Notes: a model not told the origin generated them from the sequence alone. A stretch of 10,856 nt of DNA from Candidatus Sulfopaludibacter sp. SbA3 (GCA_945861255.1 CAMAUG010000107.1:1-10856), one strand, 5' to 3'. Shown: positions 1 to 7,420, counted from the stretch's first letter. Translations and numbers: made by a program.

Positions 1-1874
1 TCGCAGGTCCCCGCTCGAGTGTCCGAATCCAAGGGGTGCGGACGGCTCTCTCGGTTCACTTCTCGCAATGCTGAAGCGGCATCGTCCTGTACTCCCCAAG
101 TCAATCCTCCCTTAACGGGTTTTGATCCGCAGTGTTGGTATAAGTAGAACGTTTCCGGCATGTAGATGTCATCCAGACTCGAAGCGGCAAATGCGCTCAG
201 CAGAGACGGGATGATCGCGGCGGGTGGCGCTGCCGGTCCGCAGCACTTGAGGGTGACAGCCATGCTGGATCGAATGTGCAAGAAGGTCTCCTGCAGGCCG
301 GCTTGCGTACGGACGGGAGAATAATCAAAGGTCGAATAGTGTGCCGAATCCGTACCCGTAAAAGTGTGTGGCTGGTGATCTCCAAAAATAGCCAGGACGT
401 AGGGACGGCCAGTTGCCTGTTGCAGTTCCCTTAGATAAGTGGCCACGAGATCAAACGCCTCAGACGTGGAATCCAGCCGGCGCAGGTATTCGTTCAACTG
501 GCAATTCATTCCAAAGTCTTGCACGCCCGCGAACGTCGCCACGAAGTCCTCTGACCTGGAGAAATGATCGCAGGGATGCGGTGCATGATTTTCCGTGAGC
601 ACCACATAAGCGAAAAATGGAGCGGCTCGCATCGGCTTCAACTTGCTCAACGCCGCGGCGGCGATGGAGCGGTCGCTCTGCCACGTTGCGACGGGGAGGT
701 CGAAATCGCCAGGGTCGAAGAAATGCCGGAAGCCATAGTTGCCGTACGCGCGGCGGGCGTTATAGAACGTGCCCGGCCAGGGATAGTAAGCGGCCGTATC
801 ATATCCTTTTGCCGCCAAGTAGCGTACGAGCGTTCTTCTTATGTACGGCGATAATGTCGCGTGAGTGTAGAACCCTGAGTACCCGAAGTTCCGGGAATCG
901 ATTCCGGCGATCGACTCGAATTCCGTGATCCAGCTGCCACCCCCGACCGCATTTACTTGGAGCCCGGTAAGCAACTGCGTATCACTCCGCGGGGTAAAGA
1001 GCGTGACCTCATGTCTGCCGGCAAGGCGGAAAGCTTTGTTTGGATCGAACGTCGATTCCGCCATCAGGACGATGATGTTCGGGAGTTGGCTCTGGGAAGG
1101 TGAGTGGATGTTCACGTAACGGCCGCTGGCCCGCGCCAGCTCGGCGGGCGATGCCGGCGCGGCTTGAAGCGTCGTGTCGTAATAGGGTCCGCCATCGTTC
1201 GTTTCGAGGAATGAAGAGAAGAGGACAAACGGAACCGCGCCGATGGACTCGGAATACTTGGCCAAGCCAACCGGTTCCCACAGCGAGCCGTTCTTGACGG
1301 CCCGTACCGCGAGAAGGCCGGGCAACGAATGTACGAAGTATATGAGCGCACCCACGGCCCACGCTTGGCACACCGCACTCCTGGCACATCGCTTGACCGC
1401 TTCCATGGACGCGCAAGACTTCCTGACATCGCGGACCAAGACGGCAGCGCAGGAAATCAAGATCAAGCCGCCACACGCAATGCCGAGACGCAGTGTCCAG
1501 TACGGCCACCCCAGCGACTGCCACAAACCGAGCGGATTTGCAAACGCGATTTTCAGGTCTAAAGCCGTGAGCGGCGCCTGAGTCAGAGCGATTTTCGTAC
1601 GATTGACTTCTTCCAAGCCAAACGCGATTGACGCGGCCAGGAACAGGATCGCCAGGGCGCTTCTCCATCGCAGCAGAAAGCAAATCGAGAGAGTGTAGAG
1701 AGCCAGGAACCCACTGGCGGAATCCTCGATCGCGCGCGGCGAAGCTAGCCTCCATGCCAGCGTCAGACCCGACGTCAAGATCAACGGCACGGCGAGCAGA
1801 ATCCAGCTCCGCGAACGCCGAAGATTCGTCCCCGCCACGCGCCGGATGTTTCCTCGCACCGCCTCAGCCTTCAT
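1..1874 (-). CDS. LtaS-type membrane sulfatase / phosphoglycerol transferase (partial, C-terminus beyond window)
   Basis: An open frame of 624 codons reads leftward from ATG at 1874 and leaves the window without a stop. The N-terminal part holds about five hydrophobic segments (residues roughly 24-41, 52-68, 72-87, 126-146, 164-184). An extracytoplasmic alkaline-phosphatase-superfamily domain follows, starting PNIIVLMAES at residue 265. Visible site residues are Glu273 (metal), Ser314 in GGSWITEFE (nucleophile position), His430 in TENHAPH, and Asp499-His500 in FGDHQP. Their order and spacing match LtaS (Glu255, Thr300, His416, Asp475-His476, recalled from the literature). The family moves phosphoglycerol or similar groups onto glycolipids or glucans, or hydrolyses sulfate or phosphate esters. 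No CxPxR sulfatase signature was seen. The start codon overlaps the glycosyltransferase stop (ATGA), so translation is probably coupled and the substrate is likely a surface glycan. The fold assignment is strong; the substrate is unknown. Confidence 0.9.
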   Translation of the reverse strand, partial: MKAEAVRGNIRRVAGTNLRRSRSWILLAVPLILTSGLTLAWRLASPRAIEDSASGFLALYTLSICFLLRWRSALAILFLAASIAFGLEEVNRTKIALTQAPLTALDLKIAFANPLGLWQSLGWPYWTLRLGIACGGLILISCAAVLVRDVRKSCASMEAVKRCARSAVCQAWAVGALIYFVHSLPGLLAVRAVKNGSLWEPVGLAKYSESIGAVPFVLFSSFLETNDGGPYYDTTLQAAPASPAELARASGRYVNIHSPSQSQLPNIIVLMAESTFDPNKAFRLAGRHEVTLFTPRSDTQLLTGLQVNAVGGGSWITEFESIAGIDSRNFGYSGFYTHATLSPYIRRTLVRYLAAKGYDTAAYYPWPGTFYNARRAYGNYGFRHFFDPGDFDLPVATWQSDRSIAAAALSKLKPMRAAPFFAYVVLTENHAPHPCDHFSRSEDFVATFAGVQDFGMNCQLNEYLRRLDSTSEAFDLVATYLRELQQATGRPYVLAIFGDHQPHTFTGTDSAHYSTFDYSPVRTQAGLQETFLHIRSSMAVTLKCCGPAAPPAAIIPSLLSAFAASSLDDIYMPETFYLYQHCGSKPVKGGLTWGVQDDAASALREVNRESRPHPLDSDTRAGTC

Positions 1875-4186
1875 GATGCGGAGGACTCCACGGTTTCCTC
1901 GGCGCCTTCACTGACGCCAGTTTTCACGATGTGGCCGTCGGACGAACCGTGCAGACTCACGCTGGATAACTCCATAGCGACGCCGCTTCCGCCGGCATCG
2001 AAATGAATCCGGGCATTGTCGTCGTCCTCCGCTGCCGTAAAGTCCAATTCAAAGTGTTGCCAGCGGCGCTTGAGCGTGACTCTTTCGTACAACCCATGGT
2101 TGGTCCACGGGGACTCCGCCCTGGCGCAACCGATACCCACACCGCGCCGTTTGTCAGCCCGCGCCCAGAACCGGAGTGTGTAACGATGGGTAGCTTTCAC
2201 TTTCAGCGGCGCCTGATTCAGCTGAATGTCCCAAGGCGTTTTCGTTTCCGCTTTGGCGATGTCGATGCGCACCATGCGCGGCCGGCCCGGCGGAATCACC
2301 AGGCGGGCGCTGTTACCGCCCTCGCATCGAAGCTGCCACTCGCCCTCGCAGTATTCCGCGAGCTGCACAGTCTCGCTCGCCTCGGAACGCGCGTGCCCAA
2401 CACCGGGCTGCTTTAGGAGCCCCAATCGTGCTCCCAGGCGTACCCACGTTTGCCCCCGCAGGTTCGCGATGGCGATCTCATGATCCTCGGTCCGCTGCCG
2501 CCACTGATTCCGGTCGTCCTCTAATGCGGCCGCCTCTTCCTGCGTCCGTTGGAGTTCGTTCTGCAGCGATACCTTCTGCTGTTCCAGCTCCTCGGCGGAC
2601 CGTTGCCACTGATTCCGCTCGTCCTCGACTCCGGCTTTCTGGCGCTGCAACGCCTCGCCGAGTTCCCGCGTCCGTCGGAGTTCGTCCTGCAGCGATACGT
2701 TCTGCTGCTCCAGCTCCTCGGCGGACCGTTGCCACTGATTCCGCTCGTCCTCGACTCCGGCTTTCTGCCGCTGCAGCGTCTCGCTGAGTTCCCGCGTCCG
2801 TTGGAGTTCGTCCTGTAGGGATGCCTTCTGCTGCTCCAACTCCCCGGAGGACCGCTGCCACCGATTGCGCTCATCCTCGACCTCGGCTTTCTGGCGCTGC
2901 AACGCCTCGCCGAGGTCCCGCGACGTTTGGAGTTCGTCCTGTAGCGATGCCTTCTGCTGCTCCGCAACCTCGGCGGTACGCCGCCACTCCAGCAGTTGAG
3001 TCTCCACCGCAGCCTTCTCTCGCCCATGCTCTTCCTCCAGCCGCACTCTGCCACTATCGAGCTGATCGATGGCGGCCCGCTGCTTCGCGATCGTTTCTTC
3101 GTCCTGCTTGATCACCGCTCCCCAGCTGGCCGAGTGCCTCAAAACCATCCGCTTCAGCTCCGGCAGCGCCTGGCGGGCCAGATCCGGTGTTTGCGATTGC
3201 TTCTCCAGGGCAGTCAGAAATACTTCCGCGCGGCGGTGGATCTTCGGCCATAGTTTCTCCCAGGCCTCCGGCGTCCGGCACGTGGGCAGCGTTGCGGCTT
3301 CAAAAATGCATCGGGCAACCGCTTCCGGGTACAGCTCCGCGTAATGTTCCTTCCCCACTGCCTTGATAAGGTGCGTGGCGTCCTTGCTCGCGCCAATCAG
3401 CAGTCCGGCACACCAGCACAACAGGTAGAACTCCTGACTCTCAACGCTGTCCCGTTGCCAGCCGTTGACGTAGTCGGGATGCGGATTCCGCACTCGCGCG
3501 TCGCCCGTGTGCCCGCGCCGGAGCACGCGGAGTCCATCGCGCAGAAGCTGCTCAGCGCCCAGCGACGAGGAATTTTGCGCCATGCGGTAATAAGCGAGCA
3601 CTTCGCGAACCGCGCCGAAGCGCGCGCCGGTTCTGGCGACGCGCTGCCACAAGTCCCAATCCGGGGATTTTTGGAGCGACGTATCAAACTTCCCAACCTC
3701 TTCCACCAGCGCCTTGCGCACGATGCAGGCATGCACCGGGAACGCCGCCCGCCGGGCCAGCGTGGGGAACAAATCGCCCACCGGCGCCTGGTAATCGTCA
3801 TCCACATACGTGCCATCCTGAGCGACGCGAACCGATCCGCAGTGCACTGCGTCCAGCTCCGGGTGCGCCTTCAGTTCCGCCGTGAGCTTTTCCAGGTGGA
3901 GAGGGGAAATCCAATCGTCGGAGTCCAGGAACACCAGCCACTCATGACGCGCGTTGCTCACTCCCGTGTTGCGGGCCGCGGCTTCGCCTCCATTGGCTTG
4001 CCGCACCATGCGGATGCGCGGGTCCCGGGCGACGAATGCGCCGGCGATATCGGCCGTGGCGTCCGTGGAACCATCGTCCACTACAATGGCCTCCCAATCC
4101 TGGAAGGTCTGCGAGACCACGGACTCCAGCGTCTCCGCGATAGTTCCCGCGGCGTTGTAGGCGGGTATGATGATCGATACGTTCAC
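1871..4186 (-). CDS. Family 2 glycosyltransferase with heptad-repeat stalk and CBM4/9-like C-terminal domain
   Basis: The protein has 771 residues from GTG at 4186. A GTG at 4222 would add 12 residues, but GT2 proteins usually begin at the VSIIIPAYN strand, so the later start is preferred; neither has a clear Shine-Dalgarno site. Residues 1-210 form a GT-A fold: VDDGS at 36-40, the metal-binding DSDD at 88-91, and PDWDLW at 175-180 as the likely catalytic-base region. Residues 210-360 are an uncharacterised helical part. Residues about 362-575 are a highly charged coiled coil with 42-residue repeats. A short RLGARLGLL motif follows near 584. Residues about 612-747 resemble a CBM4/9 beta-sandwich (SPWTNHGLY, then LKRRWQHFELDFTA, and a final SSVSL strand). 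No transmembrane segment is evident. The family transfers a sugar from a nucleotide donor; donor and acceptor cannot be read here. It sits first in a pair with the LtaS-like gene. Confidence 0.9.
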   Translation of the reverse strand: MNVSIIIPAYNAAGTIAETLESVVSQTFQDWEAIVVDDGSTDATADIAGAFVARDPRIRMVRQANGGEAAARNTGVSNARHEWLVFLDSDDWISPLHLEKLTAELKAHPELDAVHCGSVRVAQDGTYVDDDYQAPVGDLFPTLARRAAFPVHACIVRKALVEEVGKFDTSLQKSPDWDLWQRVARTGARFGAVREVLAYYRMAQNSSSLGAEQLLRDGLRVLRRGHTGDARVRNPHPDYVNGWQRDSVESQEFYLLCWCAGLLIGASKDATHLIKAVGKEHYAELYPEAVARCIFEAATLPTCRTPEAWEKLWPKIHRRAEVFLTALEKQSQTPDLARQALPELKRMVLRHSASWGAVIKQDEETIAKQRAAIDQLDSGRVRLEEEHGREKAAVETQLLEWRRTAEVAEQQKASLQDELQTSRDLGEALQRQKAEVEDERNRWQRSSGELEQQKASLQDELQRTRELSETLQRQKAGVEDERNQWQRSAEELEQQNVSLQDELRRTRELGEALQRQKAGVEDERNQWQRSAEELEQQKVSLQNELQRTQEEAAALEDDRNQWRQRTEDHEIAIANLRGQTWVRLGARLGLLKQPGVGHARSEASETVQLAEYCEGEWQLRCEGGNSARLVIPPGRPRMVRIDIAKAETKTPWDIQLNQAPLKVKATHRYTLRFWARADKRRGVGIGCARAESPWTNHGLYERVTLKRRWQHFELDFTAAEDDDNARIHFDAGGSGVAMELSSVSLHGSSDGHIVKTGVSEGAEETVESSAS
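2459..2962 (-). repeat. Four tandem 126-bp coding repeats (42-residue coiled-coil units)
   Basis: Units begin (minus-strand sense) at 2962, 2836, 2710 and 2584, exactly 126 bp apart. Each encodes 42 residues, that is six heptads, starting EQQKASLQDEL or a close variant and passing through KAGVEDERNQWQRSAEEL. Units 2 and 3 are nearly identical; unit 1 is slightly diverged and unit 4 loses the pattern after about 16 residues. The whole-heptad period keeps the coiled-coil register, so unit gain or loss would change only stalk length. Confidence 0.9.
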
Positions 4187-4497
4187 GGCGCCCAAGTGGT
4201 CAATCGTCCGCGTGACGCCCACCCATTATCGGGATGGGGGGCGCCTCTCTGATATCACCATACGCCAAAACATGCCGGAGCAGCCAGTTTGTCGTATTCG
4301 GAGCGGTGAGCCGGAAGCATCGCAGGGTAGCGTAGTGGCGCCGGATGCCGGGTTCGGCGCCGGCGAGCCGCCACTCGGCAACCTGATCCCCCCGTCTGGT
4401 CAACGGCCTGTCCCGGATGGCCGCGGCGCGGCTAAGTATATTTGCCCTCAAACCTGCCCCCGCTGGAACCGAAGAGTAACTTCGGAGGCAGTTGCTC
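4187..4497. other. Divergent intergenic region between glycosyltransferase and barrel protein genes
   Basis: This 311-bp stretch has no convincing gene; open frames crossing it have no family resemblance. It must hold the promoters of both divergent transcripts unless the leftward genes are read from elsewhere. A 7-bp inverted repeat (GGCGCCG at 4337-4343 and CGGCGCC at 4355-4361, 11-nt spacer) lies near the middle. A TATATT sequence lies at 4437-4442, 55 bp before the rightward start. I could not identify a good -35 partner or an operator. Confidence 0.6.
4437..4442 (+). promoter_or_regulatory. Candidate -10 element upstream of the barrel protein gene
   Basis: TATATT matches the sigma-70 -10 consensus at five of six bases and is the most AT-rich spot in a GC-rich region, 55 bp upstream of the start codon. 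No recognisable TTGACA-like box lies 16-18 bp upstream, so this is a weak call. Confidence 0.25.
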
Positions 4498-5373
4498 ATG
4501 AAAACGCACAACCGCGCGGGCCAGCTCTTATTGCTCGTGCTTGCCGGCCTAGCCGGCCATACCACCCTGAGGGCGCAGAGTCTGAACTGGGAAGGGCAAA
4601 CCGGCGCGTTCACCACGCCGTTCGCCTATACCGCGCCGTCCGGCAAAGGAATCGGGCGTCCCGCCGTCGGGTTCCATTATTTGGACGCAGGGCCGGCGAT
4701 TGGCGGTTATTACCAGTCGTCGGTCACCGTGGGCCTGCTCAAACGCGCCGAGTTCGGCTATACCCGCGGGTTTCATCAAATGGGCCGTGACGCGGCGTTG
4801 AGCGGCCTGTGGACCGGAGGCATCAACACAGTCCACGCCAAGCTCAACGTCATCCCTGAGAATGCGGGCAAACACCCATGGGTTCCGGCGGTTTCCGGCG
4901 GATTCGTGGCCCGCTCCCAGGTGCGCAACGTGGGGGGCGTGCTGGGCAACCGCGACACGCATAACGGCGATGTGTACGTGGTGGCCACCAAGACAGTGAC
5001 GCAGGTCAAGGGCTTCCCGATGGTGTTCAGCGGCGGTGTCCGCGGGACCAACGCGTCGGTATTCGGACTAGTCGGCAACGCTCCCGGATTTCAGGCGCGC
5101 GCGTTCGGCGGCGCGGCATTTGTGGTGCGCGGGCCCGCCAAGAGCAGCCTGATCTTCGGTTCGGAATTTTCGCAGCAGCCCCGCCGGGTGGAAGGCCTGC
5201 CGGGCGCCGTGATTCCCACCACGGTAGACTATTTTGTGCGCATCGTACCCGCGCCCGAACTCGCCAAGTTGAACGTGGATTTCGGCGTGGCGCAAGTGGC
5301 GGGCGCGGTGCTGCCCGGCGTGCACCTCGGCTCCCGGCATCAGTTCGCCATGGGGGTTTCCTACCAGTTCTGA
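4498..5373 (+). CDS. Putative secreted outer-membrane beta-barrel protein, unknown function
   Basis: The protein has 291 residues. ATG at 4498 is chosen because GGAGG at 4484-4488 sits nine bases upstream; an in-frame TTG at 4492 is too close to that site. The N-terminus is a clear signal peptide (basic start, leucine-rich core LLLLVLAGLAG, likely cleavage after LRA at residue 26). The mature part has alternating polar and hydrophobic strands rich in Gly, Val and aromatic residues, and it ends VSYQF. A C-terminal aromatic residue is the usual signal for BAM-dependent insertion of outer-membrane barrels. No cysteines or enzymatic motifs are evident. It may be a small porin-like or structural envelope protein; I do not recognise a named family. 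It is divergent from the glycan genes and leads a rightward series of envelope genes. Confidence 0.82.
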   Translation: MKTHNRAGQLLLLVLAGLAGHTTLRAQSLNWEGQTGAFTTPFAYTAPSGKGIGRPAVGFHYLDAGPAIGGYYQSSVTVGLLKRAEFGYTRGFHQMGRDAALSGLWTGGINTVHAKLNVIPENAGKHPWVPAVSGGFVARSQVRNVGGVLGNRDTHNGDVYVVATKTVTQVKGFPMVFSGGVRGTNASVFGLVGNAPGFQARAFGGAAFVVRGPAKSSLIFGSEFSQQPRRVEGLPGAVIPTTVDYFVRIVPAPELAKLNVDFGVAQVAGAVLPGVHLGSRHQFAMGVSYQF

Positions 5374-5381
5374 CCGAACTC

Positions 5382-5430
5382 GCGCCGGGCGGCTGAAGGA
5401 ACTCCGCGCAGCCAGCGGCCGGACCGGCGC
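5382..5430 (+). terminator. Possible hairpin after the barrel protein gene
   Basis: GCGCCGG (5382-5388) can pair with CCGGCGC (5424-5430), and inside it GGCTG (5391-5395) with CAGCC (5409-5413). It begins nine bases after the stop codon. No T-run follows directly; a T-run at 5471-5477 is about 40 bases further on. It may be a weak terminator or an RNA-stability element. Confidence 0.3.
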
Positions 5431-5518
5431 CTGATCTATTCCACCTACGCAATTCCCCCTACAACCCTAACTTTTTTCCCAGGACCGCCCGATAGAAACC
5501 ACAGCAGGTACCATCGTT

Positions 5519-6088
5519 ATGCCCATGGAAGCCTTTTTGTGGATGTTTCTGCCCGTGTTCGTAGCCGGGGGAAGCGCGTTGCTGTCCTATTACATGATGC
5601 AGGCGCGGATGGAGGTGGCTCTCGCCAAGGAGCGCGAGTCGCTGGCGGAGGCGCGCGCCGTGATCAATTCCCACAAAGTCACTCTGGAGGAACGCGTGCG
5701 AGCCACCGAGGAAGCCTGCAAACGCCAGGCGCTCGACGATTTCATGCATGATATCCGCACCGAAGAACGCAGTTACGTGCGGCAGTTGAAGACGGCGAAC
5801 GGCGCCAAGCAAAGCATTGTGATGCAGGAACGCCTGTTCTTCCGTAACATCCCGCTTTCCACTTGGATTGAGCGTGAAATGGTGTTGGCCGAGGGCGATG
5901 CGGACATGAATCTGAATCAGCTGCCGGACCTGCAATCCGTGTTCGGCGGGGGAAGCCTGCCCTCCGCCCACACTCCGCAGGGGAATCCACCCGCGATTTC
6001 GAAGCTCCTCACTGAGATCAGGTCCGGCCAAAAGATGAGTGACACGCCCGTTTTGACCGTGCAGGCGACGGCCTTCGGCGCTCAGTAG
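5519..6088 (+). CDS. Single-pass membrane protein with coiled coil, unknown function
   Basis: The protein has 189 residues with ATG at 5519; AGG at 5506-5508 is a modest ribosome-binding site, and a second in-frame ATG lies two codons later. Residues about 5-27 form one transmembrane helix (FLWMFLPVFVAGGSALLSYYMM) without a cleavage site. A charged amphipathic helix follows (about 30-85, rich in Glu, Arg and Ala) that is likely to form a coiled coil. The middle (about 85-130) is a mixed segment, and the tail after 145 is Gly/Pro/Ser-rich and probably disordered. The topology resembles membrane-anchored scaffold or cell-division-accessory proteins, but no family motif identifies it. A 145-bp gap separates it from the barrel gene and 65 bp from the next gene, so it may have its own transcript or share a loose operon. 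Confidence 0.8.
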   Translation: MPMEAFLWMFLPVFVAGGSALLSYYMMQARMEVALAKERESLAEARAVINSHKVTLEERVRATEEACKRQALDDFMHDIRTEERSYVRQLKTANGAKQSIVMQERLFFRNIPLSTWIEREMVLAEGDADMNLNQLPDLQSVFGGGSLPSAHTPQGNPPAISKLLTEIRSGQKMSDTPVLTVQATAFGAQ

Positions 6089-6135
6089 TTTCCAGGACTA
6101 CACCGTTCCACGCGGCCTCCAAATCCAGTAACATT

Positions 6136-6151
6136 GGGTCTGGAGAGACCC
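6136..6151 (+). promoter_or_regulatory. Hairpin with the Shine-Dalgarno GGAG in its loop
   Basis: GGGTCT (6136-6141) and AGACCC (6146-6151) are perfect complements around a four-base GGAG loop, ending two bases before the ATG at 6154. The loop is the ribosome-binding site of the DUF6526 gene. A GGA displayed in a loop is also the shape bound by CsrA/RsmA-type proteins, although the surrounding consensus is only partial. Confidence 0.5.
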
Positions 6152-6153
6152 TA

Positions 6154-6591
6154 ATGGCCGGACAAAAAGAGCAAAACTTCAAGAATCACGCGCGGTTTGA
6201 TCCCGCCTTTCACGGTTTTCTGACGCTGATGGGGCTGGCGATGCTTATCGGCGCCATCACCTATGTGGTCCAGGAGCCCGGCTGGGTTAGTGCCGCCCAC
6301 CTACTCACGGTCACATGGGTGATCGCGTTGCAGTTCAAGGTCCGGCTCTATGCCCTCAAGGTGCAGGATCGCCTCATCCGCTTGGAAGAGCGCTTGCGGC
6401 TTGCGCAGATCCTGCCGGAATCGCAGCGGGGACGCATTGGGGAACTCAGTGAGGCCCAGCTCATTGGCCTGCGCTTCGCCTCCGACGGCGAGGTGGCTGG
6501 ACTTGCCCAGCGGGCGCTGGACGAAAAGCTCGGCGCCAAGCAGATCAAGGAAGCCGTCCGGCACTGGCGGCCCGACTATTGGCGGGTTTGA
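6154..6591 (+). CDS. DUF6526 family membrane protein
   Basis: The protein has 145 residues. It opens with KEQNFKNHARFDPAFH, which I recognise as the start of the DUF6526 family found in Acidobacteriota and Bacteroidota. Two transmembrane helices (about 22-39 and 47-65) are followed by the conserved cytoplasmic run LYALKVQDRLIRLEERLRL (about 65-83), then GLRFASDGEV (105-114), and it closes with HWRPDYWRV. Length and ending are typical, so it looks complete. The function of the family is unknown. The helix pair plus the basic amphipathic tail suggests an inner-membrane protein with its C-terminus in the cytoplasm. Its ribosome-binding site is GGAG at 6142-6145, in a hairpin loop. The lipoprotein gene starts 55 bp downstream, probably on the same transcript. 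Confidence 0.9.
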   Translation: MAGQKEQNFKNHARFDPAFHGFLTLMGLAMLIGAITYVVQEPGWVSAAHLLTVTWVIALQFKVRLYALKVQDRLIRLEERLRLAQILPESQRGRIGELSEAQLIGLRFASDGEVAGLAQRALDEKLGAKQIKEAVRHWRPDYWRV

Positions 6592-6600
6592 AGAATCCTT

Positions 6601-6622
6601 GGAACTTCAGGGGAACTTCAGG
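6601..6622. repeat. Perfect tandem 11-bp duplication in the spacer before the lipoprotein gene
   Basis: GGAACTTCAGG occurs twice back to back (6601-6611 and 6612-6622), beginning ten bases after the DUF6526 stop. The 11-bp period is close to one helical turn, so a protein could occupy both copies on one DNA face. A simple replication-slippage duplication is equally possible. Confidence 0.85.
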
Positions 6623-6646
6623 CTAGGCGCCTTCGTAATTTCCAGC

Positions 6647-7363
6647 ATGACGCGAACCATCTTCCCGGCAGCGGCCTCGGCATCGGTATTGCTGCTGGTT
6701 CTGACAGCGTGCAGCGGACTTCCCGACGGCGCCGGCGCCGTTCTGCAGGAGACCGAATCGGTGGAACTGGGAAAGACTGAATCCACGCGCGTGGCGATCC
6801 GCATGCCGGCCGGCGAGCTGCGCGTCCAGGGCGGGTCCGCGAAGCTTGTCGAGGCGAATTTTTCGTACGGCTCGCCCGACGCCAAGCCCCGCGTGGAGTA
6901 CCGGGCCACCGGGTCGCGCGGCCAACTGAACATTGAACACCCCTCTGGAATGCGCCCGGGCCTCAATTCTTCCTACAATTGGGACCTGCGCTTCAATGAC
7001 AGTCAGCCAATCGATCTGGAAACACACTTCGGCGCCGGCGAAGCCAAACTCGATTTGGGTAGTCTCAACCTCCGGAGCCTGGAGATCAACATGGGGGTGG
7101 GTGAATTGAACCTTGATCTGCGCGGAAAGCCGAAGCGCGGCTACGATGTTCGCGTGCATGGAGGCGTCGGAGAGGCGACCATCCGGTTGCCCAACGGCGT
7201 GGGAATCAAGGCCGAGGCGCGCGGTGGAATCGGTCAGATCGAGATGCGCGGCCTGGAGAAACGCGGCGACCGTTGGGTAAATGCCGGGCATGAGGACGCC
7301 GACGTAACCATTCACCTGAACGTGGCGGGAGGCATCGGCGCCATTCGGGTGCTTGTGGAGTAA
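6647..7363 (+). CDS. Lipoprotein with toast-rack (LiaF-like / DUF2154) domain
   Basis: The protein has 238 residues from ATG at 6647. The reading frame is open much further upstream, but only this start gives a proper lipoprotein signal: MTRTIF, a hydrophobic core, and lipobox LTAC with the lipidated Cys at 22. Residues about 38-110 resemble the Toast_rack_N domain (VELGKTESTRVAIRMPAGELRVQGG). Residues about 125-238 carry five successive strands on a GxG pattern (GAGEAKLDL, GVGELNLDL, GVGEATIRL, GIGQIEMRG, GIGAIRVLV), which fits a beta-solenoid of the LiaF C-terminal type. In Firmicutes LiaF proteins act in cell-envelope stress signalling; here the protein is probably anchored in a periplasm-facing membrane leaflet, with its role unknown. 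It is complete, with no anomalies in length. Confidence 0.88.
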   Translation: MTRTIFPAAASASVLLLVLTACSGLPDGAGAVLQETESVELGKTESTRVAIRMPAGELRVQGGSAKLVEANFSYGSPDAKPRVEYRATGSRGQLNIEHPSGMRPGLNSSYNWDLRFNDSQPIDLETHFGAGEAKLDLGSLNLRSLEINMGVGELNLDLRGKPKRGYDVRVHGGVGEATIRLPNGVGIKAEARGGIGQIEMRGLEKRGDRWVNAGHEDADVTIHLNVAGGIGAIRVLVE

Positions 7364-7420
7364 GCAGTCGAGGAATGCCGGCCCGCGCGCCCCAGACGAT
7401 TCGCGGTAACCTAAGCTTCA

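Noticed and set aside
1009..1755. 248-codon minus-strand frame inside the sulfatase region
   Set aside because: It is a shadow on the same strand; the 624-codon frame beside it carries the membrane segments and all active-site motifs.
2459..2962. Regular repeats considered as a CRISPR-like or non-coding array
   Set aside because: They are in-frame 126-bp coding units of a coiled coil, with no spacers.
3344..4252. 302-codon open frame on the plus strand, opposite the glycosyltransferase
   Set aside because: It is antisense to clear GT2 motifs, has no family resemblance, and is explained by high-GC codon bias.
4337..4361. GGCGCCG inverted repeat as an operator
   Set aside because: The arms are short and pure GC in a GC-rich region; it is noted in the intergenic entry but not called as a site.
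6350..6646. N-terminal extension of the lipoprotein frame by 99 codons
   Set aside because: It overlaps the DUF6526 gene in another frame and would bury the lipobox; the ATG at 6647 gives a proper signal peptide.
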